The notes beneath the pieces are model-generated. The model had not been told where the DNA came from, ran no database searches, and was given only the letters and a program-made list of their open reading frames with translations. 64,000 nt of DNA, taken from assembly GCF_036246005.1 (NCBI RefSeq), contig NZ_CP109171.1, positions 3,088,001 to 3,152,000 on the forward strand, written 5' to 3'. Shown piece by piece: positions 60,125 to 64,000 of the stretch. The stretch is from Streptomyces sp. NBC_01723 (GTDB lineage: Bacteria; Actinomycetota; Actinomycetes; Streptomycetales; Streptomycetaceae). The first letter of the stretch is position 1. Each line of letters opens with the position of its first letter. The translations under genes were made by a program, and so were the position numbers.

Positions 60125-61060
60125 GTGAGCGAGCTGGTGACGGGCGAGGCGGTGGCGCTGGAGCTGCGCCCCGCGAGGCTGCCCAGCAGGGCGTTGGCCG
60201 TGCTGCTCGACCTTGCGGTGGCCGTGGCCGTCTACATAGCGGTCACCATCGCCCTGGTGGCCTCCACCGCCTCCTTGGACATGGCGGCGCAGACCGCGCT
60301 GTCGATCGCCGTCTTCGTGCTCGTCCTGGTGGGCGGGCCGATCGCCGTCGAGACGCTCAGCCATGGACGTTCGCTCGGGAAGATGGCGTGCGGGCTGCGG
60401 GTGGTGCGGGACGACGGCGGGCCGATCCGGTTCCGGCACGCGCTGGTGCGGGGCCTGATCGGGGTGATCGAGATCCTCATGACGTTCGGGGTGGTCGCCT
60501 GTATCGCCTCGCTGGTGTCGGCGCGGGGGCGTCGGCTCGGGGATGTGTTCGCGGGCACCCTGGTCGTACGGGAGCGGGTGCCGGTCGCGTCCGCGGGGTT
60601 CATACCGCCGCCTCCGCCCTGGCTGGCCGGTCGTTTCTCGGAGCTCGACCTGTCCGCGGTACCCGATGAGCTGTGGCTCGCCGTCCGTCAGTACCTGTCG
60701 CGGATGGGGCAGCTCGATGCCCGCGTCGGCTGGGCCATGGCGGAACGGCTCGCCGCGGACGTGGCGGCTCGCACGGGTGCCCCGGTACCACGGGAGGTTC
60801 CGCCGCCCGCCTATCTCGCGGCCGTGTTGCAGGAACGGCAGGCGCGCGAGGCGCGGCGGGCGTTCGGGGGTGCGGCCTTGGGTGCGGATCCGGCGGCGAC
60901 GGCATCGCCGCTGCCTCCCGTCACTCCTGTGGCTCCTCCTGCAACTCCCGCAGCTCCGGTCACGCCTGCCCCTCCCCCGCCGGGTTCCTCAGCCACGCCT
61001 CCGGCTGCGCCGTCGGACGGGCGCCCCGGTTCCGGTACCGGGTTCGTGCCGCCCGCGTAG
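60125..61060 (+). CDS. RDD-family membrane protein
   Basis: A 311-residue protein from GTG 60125 (MSELVTGEAVALELRPARLPSRALAVLLDLAV). The RDD signature residues occur in R-A-L-A-V-L-L-D-L at the first TM helix. Two more helices follow, with the conserved motif HGRSLGKMACGLRVVRDDGGPIRFRHALVRGLIG and later RGRRLGDVFAGTLVVRE. After residue 155 the protein is soluble, and the last 60 residues are Pro/Ala-rich. Function unknown (some RDD proteins transport ions or compatible solutes). Convergent with the hypothetical gene, with stops only 2 nt apart. Confidence 0.87.
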   Translation: MSELVTGEAVALELRPARLPSRALAVLLDLAVAVAVYIAVTIALVASTASLDMAAQTALSIAVFVLVLVGGPIAVETLSHGRSLGKMACGLRVVRDDGGPIRFRHALVRGLIGVIEILMTFGVVACIASLVSARGRRLGDVFAGTLVVRERVPVASAGFIPPPPPWLAGRFSELDLSAVPDELWLAVRQYLSRMGQLDARVGWAMAERLAADVAARTGAPVPREVPPPAYLAAVLQERQAREARRAFGGAALGADPAATASPLPPVTPVAPPATPAAPVTPAPPPPGSSATPPAAPSDGRPGSGTGFVPPA

Positions 61061-61062
61061 CT

Positions 61063-61677
61063 TCACGGGAACGCGGACGGCGGTGACTCCAGGTCCTCCA
61101 GCTCGATGCCGGGGGCCGCGAGCACTACGTCGCCGGCGATGTGCACGGCATGCTGCTCGCCGGTGTCCAGGGCTGTGACCTGGTATTCGTCCACGGTGAG
61201 GGGGCCGTTGTCAGTGGCGTGTGCTTCTCTCTTCAGCAAGGCCCAGGACTGGTCCACGGTGCGGGGGGCGAGGACCGGGTCGGTGAGGGCGACGAGGCGC
61301 AGGCGTGTGGCTGATCCGGAGGGGGCGAGGCGCAGGAGACGGGTGACGGCGACGAGGAAGGCCGGGGAGCTGCCGGTGAAGGCGTGGGCGCGCACATTGC
61401 CTTCGGTGGCGTGGACTCCGGTGGGGTCGGTACGGACCCAGGTGATGCCGTCGATGGCCGCGCCGCGTACCTGCCAGTCGGCGGCGTGGACTTCGAGGCG
61501 GATGGGGCGGCCGAGTTCGTCGAGGGCGAGGTCGACGGAGCCGTGGTGGTCTCCGGTGGGCGTGGTCAGCCGGGAGACGTAGCGCCAGCCGGAGGGCCCC
61601 GGGGCGCACTGGAAGTGCTCTTCTGCGAGGGGGGTGTGGTCATGCGGGTCGTGGAGCGAATAACGGCCGCGGGGCAT
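61063..61677 (-). CDS. Conserved hypothetical protein
   Basis: A 204-residue cytoplasmic protein with no signal or membrane segment. It is rich in beta-like segments (FQCAPGPSGWRYVSRLTTPTGDHHGSVDLALDELGRPIRLEVHAADWQVRGAAIDGITWVRTDPTG), ending in ADVVLAAPGIELEDLESPPSAFP-like acidic residues. The repeated strand pattern suggests a beta-barrel or sandwich fold. I do not recognise a family. The ATG at 61677 opens it. It lies 106 nt downstream of the ahcY stop, with the ahcY terminator between, so it is probably transcribed on its own. Confidence 0.65.
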   Translation of the reverse strand: MPRGRYSLHDPHDHTPLAEEHFQCAPGPSGWRYVSRLTTPTGDHHGSVDLALDELGRPIRLEVHAADWQVRGAAIDGITWVRTDPTGVHATEGNVRAHAFTGSSPAFLVAVTRLLRLAPSGSATRLRLVALTDPVLAPRTVDQSWALLKREAHATDNGPLTVDEYQVTALDTGEQHAVHIAGDVVLAAPGIELEDLESPPSAFP

Positions 61678-61731
61678 GGTGGTCCTGGAGGGTGACGGGC
61701 TGCTGTTCCGGCCGCTGAGGCGCCAACGGGG

Positions 61732-61762
61732 CAGGCCCCCGGCACGGGGGTGCGGGGGCCTG
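61732..61762 (-). terminator. Terminator of ahcY
   Basis: A 9-bp perfect stem (caggccccc / gggggcctg) with a 13-nt loop, 21 nt past the ahcY stop on the minus strand. Confidence 0.7.
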
Positions 61763-61783
61763 TCTCGGAGGAGCCGTCAAGGC

Positions 61784-63241
<1,458 letters not shown>

Positions 63242-63440
63242 TACGGGCTGCTCCTCGGGTTGGGTCGAGGTGGGTACGGCTGACCTGCACGGCGGCGGAC
63301 ACAGGGGTGCCCCGGAAGAGGACACAGGCATGCCCGCGTACGCGCAGCGCAGTCCGTCGGAGGCCCTCTCTCCCTCGGCCGGTCCGTCCTGGACCGCCCG
63401 ACCGCCATCAGCAGCGACGTCTGGCTCCACCCCAAGCTAC

Positions 63441-63458
63441 ACCGCGGGCGCCCGCGGT
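63441..63458. promoter_or_regulatory. 18-bp perfect palindrome in the ahcY promoter region
   Basis: accgcgggcgcccgcggt is an 18-bp perfect palindrome with no spacer. On the minus strand tagctt (63434-63439), a plausible -10, begins 1 bp downstream of it. This would place the palindrome between the -35 and -10 regions, a typical repressor position, with a leader of about 185 nt. Confidence 0.4.
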
Positions 63459-63500
63459 CCCCAGTCCGCCTCCGAACACTTCCGGACGTTCATGACGGCG

Positions 63501-63550
63501 CGGACGTCCGTGGGCGTCCGTGGGCGTCAGTGGGCGTCAGTGGGCCTCGG
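63501..63550. repeat. 10-bp tandem repeat across the 3' end of the cation transporter gene
   Basis: Five head-to-tail 10-bp units: cggacgtccg, tgggcgtccg, tgggcgtcag twice, tgggcctcgg. The stop codon of the cation diffusion facilitator (63537-63539) lies in the fourth unit. The 63242-63500 interval upstream of ahcY otherwise holds only the palindrome. Confidence 0.8.
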
Positions 63551-64000
63551 GCGGTGTGGCCGGGCCGCCGGGGGTCGCCTCGCGGTCCGCTCCCTTGGCG
63601 GCCTCGGACTCGCTGTAGATGTCGGGCTCCAGGTAGATGACGCGGGCGATCGGGACGGCGTCGCGGATGCGGGACTCGGCGGCGTCGATCGCGGAGGCGA
63701 TCTCGGTGGCCGTGCCGTCGTGGCGGACTGCGATCTTGGCGGCGACGAGCAGCTCCTCGGGGCCGAGGTGCAGCGTGCGCATGTGGATGACACCGGTGAC
63801 CGTGTCGCCCGCGACGATCGCGGCCTCGATCCGCTGGACCGCCTCGGTGCCGGCCGCCTCACCGAGCAGCAGGGACTTGGTCTCGACGGCCAGGACCAGC
63901 GCGATCACGACGAGCAGTACGCCGATGCAGAGGGTGCCGATGCCGTCCCAGACGCCGTCGCCGGTGAGGAGGGCGAGGCCGACGCCGCCGAGGGCGAGGA
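63537..64000 (-). CDS. Cation diffusion facilitator transporter, C-terminal part (5' end outside window)
   Basis: The last 154 residues of a protein continuing beyond the window. It opens with a hydrophobic helix pair (LALGGVGLALLTGDGVWDGIGTLCIGVLLVVIALVLAVETKSLLLGE), the final TM helices of CDF metal exporters. The cytoplasmic ZT-dimer-like domain follows (IEAAIVAGDTVTGVIHMRTLHLGPEELLVAAKIAV). The C-terminal 25 residues are Ala/Pro-rich. Likely substrates are Zn(II), Co(II) or similar ions, not determinable from this part. Confidence 0.8.
   Translation of the reverse strand, partial: LALGGVGLALLTGDGVWDGIGTLCIGVLLVVIALVLAVETKSLLLGEAAGTEAVQRIEAAIVAGDTVTGVIHMRTLHLGPEELLVAAKIAVRHDGTATEIASAIDAAESRIRDAVPIARVIYLEPDIYSESEAAKGADREATPGGPATPPEAH

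Noticed and set aside
63242..63430. SAH riboswitch upstream of ahcY
   Set aside because: A gccgag-like and a gcgctgc string occur, but not in the order or spacing of the SAH element; the ccgaggag next to the start is the ribosome-binding site.

Overview
The window is high-GC actinobacterial chromosome, almost certainly Streptomyces. Codon third positions are nearly all G/C, GTG starts and 1-4 nt gene overlaps are common, and the rRNA operon (16S-23S-5S, no tRNA in the spacer, actinobacterial leader motifs) fits the genus. Gene order (ohrA/ohrR, a TagF-like gene after an ABC exporter, gdhB, secA, hpf, comF, lpqB-mtrB-mtrA-mtnA, ahcY) resembles what I remember of the S. coelicolor SCO2975-SCO3025 region. 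That resemblance is from memory and was not checked.

Region 1 (1-4430): the 3' end of an FtsK/SpoIIIE-type ATPase gene, then a three-gene carbohydrate ABC importer (lipoprotein plus two permeases, no ATPase gene). One permease has a large extracytoplasmic insert.

Region 2 (4547-25663): an accessory-looking surface-glycopolymer locus. It has three tandem two-domain proteins (GT2 glycosyltransferase fused to a TagF-like glycerophosphotransferase), a translationally coupled polytopic membrane protein, and a second polytopic protein. After a housekeeping-like interval (ohrA/ohrR, galE-type epimerase, P-loop kinase-like gene, SnoaL-like gene, TetR regulator) come a TagGH-type ABC exporter, a fourth GT2-TagF fusion, a stand-alone GT2 enzyme, and a paralogue of the second polytopic protein. 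The four fusions keep or lose the catalytic residues of their two domains in a reciprocal pattern. This is the most interesting observation in the window.

Region 3 (25717-41552): conserved chromosomal genes. They include the large NAD-glutamate dehydrogenase, a HAD phosphatase, an Rv3235-like gene convergent with secA, a GNAT acetyltransferase, a YcaQ/AlkZ-like DNA glycosylase, an orphan LuxR-type response regulator, the long ribosome hibernation factor and comF.

Region 4 (41642-53173): lpqB-mtrB-mtrA-mtnA on the minus strand (envelope-sensing two-component system with its lipoprotein). Divergent from it is a tightly coupled five-gene plus-strand operon: membrane protein, DUF4129, DUF4350, MoxR ATPase and DUF58.

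Region 5 (53225-64000): the rRNA operon on the minus strand, sitting between DUF58 and the SpoIIM-like/RDD pair that I recall as directly linked to it in mycobacteria. Then come a hypothetical protein, S-adenosylhomocysteinase and the 3' end of a cation diffusion facilitator gene. I saw no insertion sequence, CRISPR array, tRNA gene or prophage.
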